From contig NZ_QRZF01000009.1 in assembly GCF_003464595.1 (NCBI RefSeq), positions 62,001 through 126,000 on the forward strand: a stretch of DNA of 64,000 bases, given 5' to 3'. This stretch comes from Bacteroides intestinalis. GTDB lineage: Bacteria > Bacteroidota > Bacteroidia > Bacteroidales > Bacteroidaceae. Both the position numbers and the translations under genes were made by a program. Positions 9,770 through 20,173 of the stretch are shown here, piece by piece. Under the pieces are notes generated by a model, which did no database searches, was not told where the DNA came from, and saw nothing but the letters and a program-made list of their open reading frames with translations. How positions within the stretch are numbered: position 1 is the first letter of the stretch; each line of letters opens with the position of its first letter.

Positions 9770-10190
9770 AATAATCAAGGAGTTACAAAACGCCCTATTA
9801 CAGTCAATAAATATCAACAAATTATCAAAATATCATTGTGCTTATGGGGCGGTAATCAGGTAAAGTGATTAAAGTTGCTTTCATCTCCCGATTCACAAAC
9901 TTTTCAAGCAACACTTATTTTATGATATTACAGTATTAGGCAGGCATAATATTTACTTGCCGCAATATCTTCAAAAGAAGATTAACTCATCTGGCACAGT
10001 TAACAAAAGTTGTAACGAATACAATATTGGATAAAATTCATAAAAAGATCCCTTTTTTGATTATTTCCAGTAGAAAATAGTAACTGCATTCAAAACTTTC
10101 CTATGCAACCATTGTTGTAATGATCCCAACTAGACGTACGTAAACAAACAAAGCATTGGGAATATTTATAAACAGTTATTATTTAAAGAC

Positions 10191-11396
10191 ATGAAAATTA
10201 AACAGTTATTATTGGCAGGAGTAGCAAGTATGCTATTATTCTCTTGCAGTGACAAAGAAGATGATATCGCCATTTCACAGAATGAAATAAAATCCCTTTC
10301 AGTATCACTTGGTGGAATAGAAACAAGAGCTTCTTCTCCATCAGATATCATCATAGCAAATGCACCAAATGTAAACAGTGTATTAATCAATCTGACTGAC
10401 GCCAGTGGTAAGATCATTACTTCCAAGTCAGTTACTAAAGATGCAGTTCTCAACTCAGACTGGAATAAACTGACTGATCCGGCTAAAGGATTGAAGTTTA
10501 TCAATATCCCCCAGTCAGTCTCTAAAGTGTATGTTTACGGAAATCCGGGAAATGCCGTAAATAACAATGTGATAAATACCAAACTGGCAGATCAGCAAGG
10601 TAGTGGAGTACTATATTATGGTATGGACGATGATTTGACACCGATTCAAAATGAACCAATCGATCCTACTCCAACCGCAGGAAAGACCTATACTGCACAA
10701 ATTACGATAGCCCCTATTGTTGCCCGCCTGCAAATCACAAAGATTTCATTTAAGAATGCCGGCAGTTTCGATTTTACCCGAAACATTGATGGAACAGACA
10801 AAAAAGCAACGATCACCTGGACAGGTTTCTCAGGAAATGTAAAAGGTATATATATGAATAACTTCTACAACACCTATAACCTTCCGGGAACAATGGATAA
10901 TCTGCTCTTGAATTCTACGTTTGAGAAACACATCCAAAATGGAATGTGGACCTTCGACACCAATCCTATTATAGATGCAGCATCATTCGCCAGTTACAAT
11001 ATTTATAATGCAGACGGTACTTATGGTAATTTACCATTAGATCTGGCAGGCAAATGTTATGGTTTTAATTTCTTCCCGGGTACAGCTATGCCACAGCTTC
11101 ATATAGATCTTTCTGATTTAAATATCACCGATTTTAAATCAAGCGATACTGAAGTGTTTAACCCCGGATTAGCAAGCAGCGTCCGCTTTGCCAACCTGAC
11201 AAAGTACTATAAAGAGGTAAATACGGAAATGACTGCCGCAGATTTTAAATCCGGAACAATTTACAACATGGAAATCGAGCTTATACCAATGCTGGATAAT
11301 GATTTAGGTAATATACAGTATAATGTGTTGGTACATGTTACAATCGCCCCGTGGAATGAGCAAACAATTACTCCGGGATTCGATCTGGAACAATAA
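10191..11396 (+). CDS. FimA/Mfa1-type fimbrillin lipoprotein (first of operon)
   Basis: A 401-residue secreted lipoprotein. The signal peptide ends in LLFSC with lipid-accepting Cys19. A family-typical IETRAS segment follows at about 43-48, a possible arginine-type cleavage site like those used to mature fimbrillins of this group. The C-terminal strand region VTIAPWNEQTITPGF fits donor-strand fimbrial subunits. By position (first, followed by a Mfa2/FimB-like gene) it is probably a stalk subunit. The sequence taaacagttattatt lies just upstream and again inside the first codons. Confidence 0.8.
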   Translation: MKIKQLLLAGVASMLLFSCSDKEDDIAISQNEIKSLSVSLGGIETRASSPSDIIIANAPNVNSVLINLTDASGKIITSKSVTKDAVLNSDWNKLTDPAKGLKFINIPQSVSKVYVYGNPGNAVNNNVINTKLADQQGSGVLYYGMDDDLTPIQNEPIDPTPTAGKTYTAQITIAPIVARLQITKISFKNAGSFDFTRNIDGTDKKATITWTGFSGNVKGIYMNNFYNTYNLPGTMDNLLLNSTFEKHIQNGMWTFDTNPIIDAASFASYNIYNADGTYGNLPLDLAGKCYGFNFFPGTAMPQLHIDLSDLNITDFKSSDTEVFNPGLASSVRFANLTKYYKEVNTEMTAADFKSGTIYNMEIELIPMLDNDLGNIQYNVLVHVTIAPWNEQTITPGFDLEQ

Positions 11397-11423
11397 GCCT
11401 CATCATCAATCTGAATAAAGAAC

Positions 11424-12296
11424 ATGAGAAAGGACATAATTCTATACATCTTGTTACTGGCAACAGTAACAGGATGCATAAAAGAAGATCTGGACGATTG
11501 TGAGACAACTCTATACTTCAGCTACCTGGGTGATGGTATAAAGGAAATCTTTCCGCAAAAAATAGATAAGGTAGATATGTATGTATACAATCAGGATAAT
11601 GTGTGCATACAAAAAGCAGTACTTAACAAAAACGAACTGAACCGCCAACGCGGCACTACCTTAAACTTGCCAAGTGGGCAATATCACATAGTATGTTGGG
11701 GAAATTCACTCAACGACACGAGAATAAATGATGGTTCCACCCTACAAAACAGTATAGTCGGGGCACCTCATTATTTCACAAAAGAATTGATATCAACCAA
11801 TGACAGTCTGTATTTTGGAGAAAGAGAAATAACAATCGCCAATGAAGGATATAAAACTGATACTGTTTTCTTCGGTAGTGCACATATAAAGATGCAGATA
11901 GAACTGGAAGGATTAGAAGTCAGTAATACCCGTGAGACGACTCTACCCATCAGAATGGAAATGGGTAACCTAAGTTCAACAGTGGATTTCACCAAAACGT
12001 TTTCCAACGAACATATCTCTTATTTCCCGTTGATTAACTTCGATTCAAACACACAAAAGTTTGGAGCTAAGTTCAACGTACTACGATTTAATAATGATAA
12101 TGAAGTATTTCTCCGATTGAAAGATAACCAAACCGATAAGGAACTATACACCATGCAATTGAAGGACTTCATGAAAGACAATAATATTACTGTAGATGGT
12201 ATCAATGAAGCTACAGTGGGTATCCGCATCCGCTTCAATGGAACCTCCATCACAGTAAAACCCTGGGACGAAGAAGTGATCAGACCGGGGCTATAA
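11424..12296 (+). CDS. FimB/Mfa2-type fimbrial anchor lipoprotein
   Basis: A 290-residue lipoprotein with the cleavage site TGC at Cys18. The pattern CETTLYFSYLGD, IDKVDMYVYNQD, LPSGQYHIVCWGN and a closing SITVKPWDEEVIRPGL is that of FimB/Mfa2 proteins. These anchor the fimbrium to the outer membrane and control its length. It lies 27 bp after the first fimbrillin and 12 bp before the next gene, so it is clearly part of the operon. Confidence 0.82.
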   Translation: MRKDIILYILLLATVTGCIKEDLDDCETTLYFSYLGDGIKEIFPQKIDKVDMYVYNQDNVCIQKAVLNKNELNRQRGTTLNLPSGQYHIVCWGNSLNDTRINDGSTLQNSIVGAPHYFTKELISTNDSLYFGEREITIANEGYKTDTVFFGSAHIKMQIELEGLEVSNTRETTLPIRMEMGNLSSTVDFTKTFSNEHISYFPLINFDSNTQKFGAKFNVLRFNNDNEVFLRLKDNQTDKELYTMQLKDFMKDNNITVDGINEATVGIRIRFNGTSITVKPWDEEVIRPGL

Positions 12297-12308
12297 TCCC
12301 CTATATAT

Positions 12309-13757
12309 ATGAAGCTAAAAACAAAATACCGGATATGCTTGCAGCTGTTTGTAATGACATTCTTGCTGTATTCATGCAGTGAAAACGAGACCTCATTACC
12401 CGATACAGGCAACGATCAAGCCCGACTAAGTTTCCTGATCAAAACAACTTCAGCAAACGCAGCCTTGATTAATGGAGACGAAGGTAGTTTTTCAAGTCTG
12501 GCTCTTTATATATTCAATAAAGCAGACGAGCGCCGTGAATATTCGGAATTGATTCCGGAATTTACTCCGCAAAAGCTACAAGAGTTTTCACGTTCTACGA
12601 ATGTATCCCCACAAACGAAGGTAATTTACGCAATTGCTAATTACAATGATCCGGACAAAACATTTTCGACTCCTATCACCACTGAACTTACGTTGCAGCA
12701 AATAGAGGGCCTGACTGTATCCGGTACTATTTTTGCTGATAACAATCTTCTGATGGTTGGGAAAAAGGAAATTGCAATCAATAGTGAATATGTTGTTGCT
12801 GAAGTTCCTATGGAGCGGCTTGCAGCACGAGTAGATATCTATATGTTTAAGAACCGGGAGTTAGAGAAGACAGACGTAGCGGTCACCTCCATCGATTTTA
12901 TAAACCAAGTACTCAATACCAATTGCAGTTTGGAGTCAACAACTACGCCAACACCTGCAAATTTGCGGAATAGCTCTCAGGAATTTCTTGGAGGGACACC
13001 TCTACAGCTCATGCCATCCGATTTATCAGGCATAGTACCGGCAAATGCACATGCTTCATTCTATACCTATCGGAATATGGTTCCCGGTGGTATACCAGAT
13101 GCTAACACTCCTTACCTCCGTATAAAGGCAATTTTTGATGGAACAAGTTACACTTACAAAGGGTATTTAACCGACAATGGGCAGACAAACCATAAATACA
13201 GCTTGCTACATAATACGGTCTACCGTGTCATAGCCATGCTCGACCATCCGGATAACCAGTTAATAGTAAAAACAACTCCTTATCCATGGGATATCACCTA
13301 TTCTGAAATCGGACAAGCAGTTACAGATGATGATTATCAGCTTCAACCCTATAATGGCAATGATACCGGAGCCACAACCGGCATCGTACAATTTCCATAT
13401 ATATCAAATGGAGAAGCTCATAATGAGACCTCTTATGCCAACTACAGTTTTAGCTTGACAGCCCCTGCAGGCGCTATGTGGACAGCCACTTTAAGCAATG
13501 GACTTGATTTTACGTTCAGTACCAACGACGCCATAAACGGAGTTCAGGCAGTATCCCAAGGTATATCCCGTAGTGAAGCTTATACTATAAAAATAGGAGC
13601 CACCAAACGATGGGCCGGAAATCCCAAAAGTACTTACTTCTATATAACTGTAGGAGGTGTCAAACTCAAAATTAATCCGAAGCAAAGCAACGGTACCCGC
13701 CAGTTTCCGGGCGACAGTGATACGGATATCTTAATCAGTCAAACCGAATATAAATAA
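12309..13757 (+). CDS. Fimbrial subunit lipoprotein (Mfa-like)
   Basis: A 482-residue lipoprotein with Cys23 in LLYSC. Two beta-rich parts are visible: a Mfa-like N-terminal half (LALYIFNKADERREY, MERLAARVDIYMF, VKTTPYPWDI) and a C-terminal part of about 140 residues beginning near VQFPYISNGEA. By family practice such larger subunits are minor or tip-associated. It is 8 bp from the following gene. The specific role is inferred from position. Confidence 0.7.
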   Translation: MKLKTKYRICLQLFVMTFLLYSCSENETSLPDTGNDQARLSFLIKTTSANAALINGDEGSFSSLALYIFNKADERREYSELIPEFTPQKLQEFSRSTNVSPQTKVIYAIANYNDPDKTFSTPITTELTLQQIEGLTVSGTIFADNNLLMVGKKEIAINSEYVVAEVPMERLAARVDIYMFKNRELEKTDVAVTSIDFINQVLNTNCSLESTTTPTPANLRNSSQEFLGGTPLQLMPSDLSGIVPANAHASFYTYRNMVPGGIPDANTPYLRIKAIFDGTSYTYKGYLTDNGQTNHKYSLLHNTVYRVIAMLDHPDNQLIVKTTPYPWDITYSEIGQAVTDDDYQLQPYNGNDTGATTGIVQFPYISNGEAHNETSYANYSFSLTAPAGAMWTATLSNGLDFTFSTNDAINGVQAVSQGISRSEAYTIKIGATKRWAGNPKSTYFYITVGGVKLKINPKQSNGTRQFPGDSDTDILISQTEYK

Positions 13758-13765
13758 GATGAATT

Positions 13766-15733
13766 ATGAAACGAAACAAACTATATATTCTCCCGTTGAT
13801 ACTCTCATTATTCTGGGGTCTCACCTCTTGCGATGATGACTCCTCGATAGAATCAACAGGAATAGAACCGGCAAGAGGAATTACTCTAAAACTATCTATG
13901 CCCAGTTCCGCTATTTCACGTGCAACAGAAGAACCGGGTGAAGAGGCACTCAATGAGAATACAATAAAATCATTGGATGTTTTCATATACCGTAAAGGTG
14001 CAGATGAATGTCTGTTCTACCAGCATTTCACGTTTTCTCCCGAACTGACCGGAACGGAGGAACATGTAGCTATGTTGACTGCCCAACAGGAGAAATTCGA
14101 TCTAAATACCAACCATACTATTTATGTAGTAGCCAACAGTACGGAGACGATTCCAACTACAGGTCTGTCTCTCCCACAACTGAAAGCACTTGCCGCTCCT
14201 ACTCTGGATGCTGATAGGAAACAGGATGCTTTCTTAATGGATGGCAAACAAACAATGGTACTGAATGACGGAGTCGTTATCAACAAAGAAATTCCTGTCG
14301 TTCTCAAACGTGCTGCCGCAAAAATAAGAATAAGCCTGAACTACATGAACGGTTACACCTCCATAGACAATAGAATACCTTCCAAAAAGATGGTTAACTA
14401 TGCCGCCAGTGGCTCATCCATTGCAGATGGAAATATAGACATTCCTAATCTGCAGAGCATGAACTCATTTACGGAACAAAATACGGGTGCAGGTAACAAC
14501 AATCAATTCATTCTTTATTCCTATGCCAACGACTGGACGAAAGATACAGACCAGGAGACTTATGTGCTCATCAACGTCCCGGTAAAGGATGCCGGTGGTA
14601 ATACCATAGACCAGAACTATTACAAAATTCCAGTAAACTATCGTCTACCCGACGGAAGTACAAACCAAGCGGAAAGCCTCTATAAACTGGAACGTAACCG
14701 CTTGTATGATATCCGTGTGAACATAGACAAGGACGGTGATACCGATCCGCATTCCGCAGTTCAGTTGAATGCCGGATATACTATACAAGATTGGAGTACC
14801 CATGAAGTACTTGTTTCTGTAGAAGGTATTAACTTCATCTATGTAAAAGATACCAAGATATCTATGCCCAACAGTACACAGTTTACCACTACCTTCCAGT
14901 CATCCACACCGGACGTAGTGATTAAGCAGATTACAGTGAATGGGACAGCAGTTTCCAACGGAGGAAAAGAGGTAAATATTACCGTTACCCCAAATGCAAA
15001 ATCCGGCAACATAACTATAACAAGTCCACTTCCTGAAAACTTTTTAGCTAAGGATATAGCTTTTCAGGTAGCAAATGGTGCCGGACTCACTCAAAATATT
15101 ACTGTCTCCCAATATCCGGCTCTTTATATCGGGGCCGATATCTCAGCTGATGCTCCCGGTGGAAGCCAGGGACAGAATAATACAAAGATGTATATAATGA
15201 ACTCTTTCGTTGCTGATTTCTCTACTCTTCCCAATCCGGATGAGTTTGATGAAGACTTCGGTAGCGGATATTCCCATTATGCAGCCAATCCCACATTAGG
15301 TGCATCCTATGCTTCCTATATACGCGATAATGCCGTACTCGGTTATCCATTGACCGACAGTGAACACGCTGCCATAGATACTGAAGAAAACAACCGGAGG
15401 ATTTCTCCGCATTTCATGCTTGCTTCACAACATGGTACGACAACAGCAGACACATACACCGTATCAAGAGCTAAATGCCGGGATTATGTAGAACGGGATG
15501 CCACCACCGGAGAAACCTACTCTGACTGGCGTATGCCTACGCAAGCAGAGATATATCTGATAGATGTCTTACAGAACATCCGGATATGTGAAGTAAAAGG
15601 CATCCTCGAAGGAAATTATTATTGGAGTTCAAATGCCAACGGTGCTGTTAATTTTATGGATCCCCGTGTCGGAGAAGGTGGAAAGTTCAGTCCCCTGAAT
15701 GCATCTGTTCGATGCGTACGCGACATTCGATAA
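13766..15733 (+). CDS. Fimbrial minor/tip lipoprotein with C-terminal lectin-like domain
   Basis: A 655-residue lipoprotein with Cys22 in GLTSC. Residues about 30-360 are Mfa-like (SLDVFIYRKG, VVLKRAAAKIRISLNYMNGY, YTIQDWSTHEVLV). The last 120 residues contain SRAKCRDYVERD, DWRMPTQAEIYLID, GNYYWSSN and ASVRCVRDIR. These resemble the C-type-lectin-like module found in Bacteroidetes surface proteins and point to a tip adhesin. That ligand-binding role is inference. Confidence 0.7.
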   Translation: MKRNKLYILPLILSLFWGLTSCDDDSSIESTGIEPARGITLKLSMPSSAISRATEEPGEEALNENTIKSLDVFIYRKGADECLFYQHFTFSPELTGTEEHVAMLTAQQEKFDLNTNHTIYVVANSTETIPTTGLSLPQLKALAAPTLDADRKQDAFLMDGKQTMVLNDGVVINKEIPVVLKRAAAKIRISLNYMNGYTSIDNRIPSKKMVNYAASGSSIADGNIDIPNLQSMNSFTEQNTGAGNNNQFILYSYANDWTKDTDQETYVLINVPVKDAGGNTIDQNYYKIPVNYRLPDGSTNQAESLYKLERNRLYDIRVNIDKDGDTDPHSAVQLNAGYTIQDWSTHEVLVSVEGINFIYVKDTKISMPNSTQFTTTFQSSTPDVVIKQITVNGTAVSNGGKEVNITVTPNAKSGNITITSPLPENFLAKDIAFQVANGAGLTQNITVSQYPALYIGADISADAPGGSQGQNNTKMYIMNSFVADFSTLPNPDEFDEDFGSGYSHYAANPTLGASYASYIRDNAVLGYPLTDSEHAAIDTEENNRRISPHFMLASQHGTTTADTYTVSRAKCRDYVERDATTGETYSDWRMPTQAEIYLIDVLQNIRICEVKGILEGNYYWSSNANGAVNFMDPRVGEGGKFSPLNASVRCVRDIR

Positions 15734-15763
15734 ACAGTACTGATGAATTAAAATTAGAAAAGT

Positions 15764-17920
15764 ATGAAAAGATTAGCCTACCTTATAGCACTCTTCGGTC
15801 TTCTTCTGACCTCATGCACCGATGAAGATAGCCTCAGCAATCCACCGACCGGAAATAACGATAAGACCGTCTTCCAATTCTCGGTAAATATGCCTGAGTA
15901 TACCTCTGTACGCACTCGTGCCGCCATAAATGAAAATGCGGTTAATGACCTTTGGTTAATGACCTTCGATACCAACGGACTATTCATTGGACGGGCTCAT
16001 GCCTCCCTCCTGAGCAGTAATAGCAATGGTACCGGAACATTCCAGGCAAACATTCCCGATGATTCAAGAATCATTCACCTCATTGCCAACTATTCCCAAT
16101 GGGATAGTTTTGACGAACGTGCCGCCATGCAAAAAGATGAAAGGGAAATAATACCTTCATTGAGTAGCAGTAATTTAGTTTTCTGGGGAAGACAAACAAT
16201 CTCTTCACCCAGCGACAGCCCCAATGTCACACTTTACCGTAACCTGGCCAAAGTAACCGTTGAGAATGAAGCAACCAACTTTGAAGTAACGGGATATGCG
16301 CTCTGTAACTATACAAGTAGCGGAACCGTAGCTCCATTCAATCCGAGTGCTCCTACCACTCCATTCACGTTAATAGACGGTAAACCGACCTTGCCACGTA
16401 ATCCTATTTCCAAGACTGACCAGAACGCTGCTGATTGTAATATGGAGCCCAAATATATGTTCGAGAATGAAAACTTCTCCAACGATCAGACATATATCAT
16501 CCTCAAAGGGAAATTGGCAGGAAAAACTGAGGAACTTTATTATAAGATACAACTTCTCGATACAGATAAGAACCCCTATCCGGTTATGAGGAATTATCAC
16601 TATAAGATTGTGATAAAATCTTTTAGTGAAAGCGCAAACGGAAGTACTGAATTTGCAGATGCAAAAACGTCGGAACCTTCCAATAACATTTATGCCGAGA
16701 TATTCAAGGAATCTCCTTCTATCTCCGACAATAACAACAATGTACTGACGGTTAGCAATCTGCATTTCCTGTTCACTCAGGCAGGTACCCTGAAAGTATC
16801 AGCCCAGTATACAGTGAACGGCGTAACCGATAATTCAAAGATCAGTGTATCTATAGCAGAAGACCAGGGAAGTATACTTCACAACCTGGCCTATGACGGA
16901 AACGGTAATATTTCTGCCGATGTATCCCGTATTATTACAGGGCAATACGAAGCGACAATCACCGTCAAGGCAGGAGTACTTTCGCGTAGTATCACAGTTA
17001 TATCCAGCGCATTGTATTCGTTCGATCCCGCCGGCTTATCACCCGAAATATACACTGCCCGTGATCAGGATGTAGCACTGAGTTTTACAATACCCTCAGC
17101 AATTCCCTACTATCTGTATCCGCTGAAGTGTACCATTACTACGGCCAACCTTTATCCGGTAGAACCGAACAAGAACCTACAATTGGAATATACTAACGGT
17201 GGGTATCAATATGTTTATTGGGCTACCGGCCCCGGAACTAAAGTATTGAATTTCCGTACCAGTCTTGAGAATAGTGATGAAACAGTTCTGATTGCCAATG
17301 AAATCTTCCAGACAAAGAGTGTAGTAGTAAAAGCACGGCATTTTGCCAACGTTTCTGTCAATGGAAACAATACGGTGAACTATGGTGTGAACAATACAGC
17401 CAGCTTTATGTTTACTATTCCATCATATCCGGACTATCCGCCCACATACCCGTTAACGGTGTTTATTGCAACTCAAAATCTGCAAACCACCCAAAGCGGA
17501 TGGACAGCAGTTGCAGGTGGCTATCAATATACCTACACTTCACAGCCTTCAGGAGGACAAACCGTTACGTTTACTTCAAAAAAGGCTTTAAGTAGTGAAA
17601 AACTGATAATATCTGCTCCCGGATTTAGTCCTACGACCATTGGCTTTGAGAATATCCTGGCACAGTCAGTAACTGTCGGAAATACGATACAGGTTTATCA
17701 GAATAACGGTTTGCTCAATATCCCCCGTTATACCGTAACTTCATCGGACACCGACATTGCAGCTGGTTTTACAGCCAGCCGGACCAGTACTTATTCAACT
17801 ACTATATACGCCGGAGCCAAATTGAATGATGTAGTTACTTTCACTCTGAGAAACTATGGCTATTCCGCCACATACAAAGTGGAAGAGTTACTGCAAAATC
17901 CGGCTATTGTTTTACGATAA
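15764..17920 (+). CDS. Large fimbrial lipoprotein, probable tip adhesin
   Basis: A 718-residue lipoprotein with Cys18 in LLTSC. The Mfa-like N-terminal half shows NDLWLMTFDTNGLFIGRA, NLAKVTVENEATNFEVTGY and YPVMRNYHYKIVIKSF. The second half (about 340-718) is a string of beta-sandwich-like repeats containing similar YQYVYW/YQYTYT and PLTVF/PLKCT segments. Its size and position as last lipoprotein of the operon fit an adhesive tip subunit. The ligand is unknown. Confidence 0.65.
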   Translation: MKRLAYLIALFGLLLTSCTDEDSLSNPPTGNNDKTVFQFSVNMPEYTSVRTRAAINENAVNDLWLMTFDTNGLFIGRAHASLLSSNSNGTGTFQANIPDDSRIIHLIANYSQWDSFDERAAMQKDEREIIPSLSSSNLVFWGRQTISSPSDSPNVTLYRNLAKVTVENEATNFEVTGYALCNYTSSGTVAPFNPSAPTTPFTLIDGKPTLPRNPISKTDQNAADCNMEPKYMFENENFSNDQTYIILKGKLAGKTEELYYKIQLLDTDKNPYPVMRNYHYKIVIKSFSESANGSTEFADAKTSEPSNNIYAEIFKESPSISDNNNNVLTVSNLHFLFTQAGTLKVSAQYTVNGVTDNSKISVSIAEDQGSILHNLAYDGNGNISADVSRIITGQYEATITVKAGVLSRSITVISSALYSFDPAGLSPEIYTARDQDVALSFTIPSAIPYYLYPLKCTITTANLYPVEPNKNLQLEYTNGGYQYVYWATGPGTKVLNFRTSLENSDETVLIANEIFQTKSVVVKARHFANVSVNGNNTVNYGVNNTASFMFTIPSYPDYPPTYPLTVFIATQNLQTTQSGWTAVAGGYQYTYTSQPSGGQTVTFTSKKALSSEKLIISAPGFSPTTIGFENILAQSVTVGNTIQVYQNNGLLNIPRYTVTSSDTDIAAGFTASRTSTYSTTIYAGAKLNDVVTFTLRNYGYSATYKVEELLQNPAIVLR

Positions 17921-17937
17921 TATAATATAATGAAAAT

Positions 17938-18519
17938 ATGAAAACTATTAAATTCCTTTTGTTGGCAGCCCTGATGTTCACATACACCAACAGTATGTAC
18001 GGGCAAGATAAGAGCCACTACATGCCTAAATTTGCAATAAAAACCAATGCATTGTATTGGGCAACCACGACAGCCAACCTTGGTTTTGAGGTCGGACTCT
18101 CCAAAAAGTTAACCCTTGATGTATCCGGTAACTACAATCCTTGGAAATTCTCGGATCACAAACAAATCAAGCACTGGCTGGTACAGCCCGAACTACGTTA
18201 TTGGCTGTGCGAACGCTTCTATGGACATTTCTTTGGCGTCCATGCCCATTATGCAGAAGCAAATATCAGCAACCTCAACATTTTAGGTTTGGGACACGAA
18301 CGCTACCAAGGCAACATTTATGGAGCCGGCATTTCATACGGATACCAATGGATACTGAACAAGCGTTGGAGTATGGAAGCTGAAATTGGTGTAGGCTATG
18401 CCCGCATAGACTACGATAAGTACAACTGCGGAAAATGCGGAAGCAAACTCGATAGCGGACACAAGAACTACATTGGCCCTACCAAAGTAGCATTAAACAT
18501 CATATACGTCATAAAATAA
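17938..18519 (+). CDS. DUF3575 outer-membrane protein
   Basis: A 193-residue protein with a cleavable signal peptide ending near MYGQ. KFAIKTNALYWATTTANLGFEVG, WLVQPELRYWLCERFYGHF and a beta-barrel-like end VALNIIYVIK are typical of DUF3575 proteins, which accompany Bacteroides fimbrial operons. CGKCGSK near residue 162 could form a loop disulfide. It lies 17 bp after the large adhesin and 7 bp before the OmpA-like gene. Confidence 0.85.
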   Translation: MKTIKFLLLAALMFTYTNSMYGQDKSHYMPKFAIKTNALYWATTTANLGFEVGLSKKLTLDVSGNYNPWKFSDHKQIKHWLVQPELRYWLCERFYGHFFGVHAHYAEANISNLNILGLGHERYQGNIYGAGISYGYQWILNKRWSMEAEIGVGYARIDYDKYNCGKCGSKLDSGHKNYIGPTKVALNIIYVIK

Positions 18520-18526
18520 TATAGTC

Positions 18527-19966
18527 ATGAAAAAGATACTGATATACTCCGTTTTGTGCCTCATTGCCGTACTTCCGGCCCGTGCACAAAAATTCTATAA
18601 AGATGCCATCAACATCACCAATGCCTCCCTATGGCAACAGGGAGAGTCACTCTACATAAGCATGCAGATGGATATGCGGAACCTGAAAGTCGGCAACGAC
18701 CGTACTTTGACATTAACTCCCGTACTGGCAGGCCCGGACAACAACGTCGTATTGCCCGAAATCGTTATCAATGGACGCAGAAGGCAAAAAGCTTATCTCC
18801 GTGCCATGGCATTGGATAAAGCAACCAATATGGAGATACCTTATAATACTCAGGAAGTTCTGAACTACACCCAGGCCATCCCTTACGAACCATGGATGGA
18901 GAATGCTTACCTCAATCTGGAAGAAGATTTATGTGGATGCGGCGGACACCAGGAAGTATTGACACAGGAAATGATCCTGAACGGAGTTTCTACGGAAGCC
19001 AAACGTCTTGCAGCCTTACAGCCTATCCCCTCTTACATTCAGCCTAAAGCTGAAGTTGTGAAAGCACGTAGCGAACAATATGAAGCGCATCTTGATTTCC
19101 CCGTAGGCAAGTCTGTCATTCTACCGGATTTTATGAATAATCAGACTGAGTTACGGAACATCCGAGAAATGTTCAACAAGATACAGAACGATAAGAAACT
19201 GACCGTAACAGGTGTCTACATTGAAGGATTCGCCTCTCCCGAAGGCCCATTGAAGCTCAATGAACAACTCTCCAAGAGCCGTGCTGAAGCCTTGAAAACC
19301 TATTTGTCCACACACGAACAGATTCCTGCCAAACTCTACAATGTTTCCTTTGGTGGTGAAAACTGGGAAGGACTGGTAAAGGCACTGGAAGCTTCCAACA
19401 TGAAAGAAAAAACAGAATTCCTCAACATAATCCATAATACCTCCGACATAGCTCGCCGGAAAGAGGAAATAAAACGAGTAGGTGGCGGTATCCCCTATCG
19501 TGAAATGCTGAAAGATTTATATCCGGCACTCCGCAAGGTGAATTGCCGCATAGACTATACCATTGCTAATTTCAAGGTGGATGAAGGGAAAGAAATCATC
19601 AAAACACAGCCCCAGTATCTTAGTCTGAACGAGATGTACCTGGTAGCAAATACCTATCCCAAGGGTGGTGACGATTTTATCAAAGTCTTCGATATTGCCG
19701 TCCGTATGTATCCTGATGACGAAGTAGCCAACCTGAATGCAGCCGCTGTAGCTCTATCTAAGAAAGACTTGCCCGATGCACGTAAATACCTGGATAAATC
19801 TAATAAGCAGACTGCTGAATATGCCAACAACAATGGCATCTACTATTTACTGAGCGGCAATCAAGCACAAGCCATAGTAGAATTTACCAAAGCTGCACAG
19901 AATGGTAATGAAGCTGCCCGACAGAATTTGGAAGAAATTGAAAAAGCCATTAAAACAAAGAAGTAA
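18527..19966 (+). CDS. DUF3868 domain protein with OmpA-like C-terminal region
   Basis: A 479-residue exported protein; the signal peptide ends at ARAQ. The N-terminal domain (about 22-200) is DUF3868-like, with VLPEIVINGRRRQKAYLR and a CGCGGH cluster. Residues about 210-330 resemble an OmpA domain: VTGVYIEGFASPEGP, LSKSRAEALKTYL and a VGGGIPYREMLKDLYPALR segment. The last 120 residues look like TPR helices. It probably links the fimbrial assembly to peptidoglycan. It is the final gene of the operon and is followed by a strong terminator. Confidence 0.85.
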   Translation: MKKILIYSVLCLIAVLPARAQKFYKDAINITNASLWQQGESLYISMQMDMRNLKVGNDRTLTLTPVLAGPDNNVVLPEIVINGRRRQKAYLRAMALDKATNMEIPYNTQEVLNYTQAIPYEPWMENAYLNLEEDLCGCGGHQEVLTQEMILNGVSTEAKRLAALQPIPSYIQPKAEVVKARSEQYEAHLDFPVGKSVILPDFMNNQTELRNIREMFNKIQNDKKLTVTGVYIEGFASPEGPLKLNEQLSKSRAEALKTYLSTHEQIPAKLYNVSFGGENWEGLVKALEASNMKEKTEFLNIIHNTSDIARRKEEIKRVGGGIPYREMLKDLYPALRKVNCRIDYTIANFKVDEGKEIIKTQPQYLSLNEMYLVANTYPKGGDDFIKVFDIAVRMYPDDEVANLNAAAVALSKKDLPDARKYLDKSNKQTAEYANNNGIYYLLSGNQAQAIVEFTKAAQNGNEAARQNLEEIEKAIKTKK

Positions 19967-19982
19967 TTAAGAAATGAATATA

Positions 19983-20026
19983 AAGAAGCCCCGGAACTAA
20001 CGATAAAAGTTCCGGGGCTTCTTTTT
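19983..20026 (+). terminator. Intrinsic terminator of the fimbrial operon
   Basis: A 16-bp perfect stem (AAGAAGCCCCGGAACT and complement) with a 9-nt loop is followed by TTTTTG. Confidence 0.92.
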
Positions 20027-20049
20027 GTTATATAGCCATCATTGCATTT

Positions 20050-20154
20050 GTTTCCCGGCGTGAAACAAACAGTTTCATTACTTGAAACAAAGTGTTTCAC
20101 ACCGAGAAACAAACGGTTTCAAGGCATGAAACAAACGGTTTCCTGTGGTGAAAC
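20050..20154. repeat. Array of short palindromic repeats with 7-nt spacers
   Basis: Four 15-nt units (GAAACAAAcnGTTTC, with GAAACAAAGTGTTTC as the second) lie at 20062, 20084, 20106 and 20128. A GTTTC half unit precedes them at 20050 and a GAAAC half unit follows at 20150. Spacers are 7 nt and all different, giving an exact 22-nt period. The array fills the gap between two convergent genes. Units are far too short for a CRISPR. A REP-like intergenic element is the best reading. Confidence 0.8.
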
Positions 20155-20173
20155 TTTCTAAAGACTAAGAATA

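Noticed and set aside
20050..20154. Possible CRISPR array
   Set aside because: Repeats are 15 nt and spacers 7 nt, far too short, and no cas genes are present.
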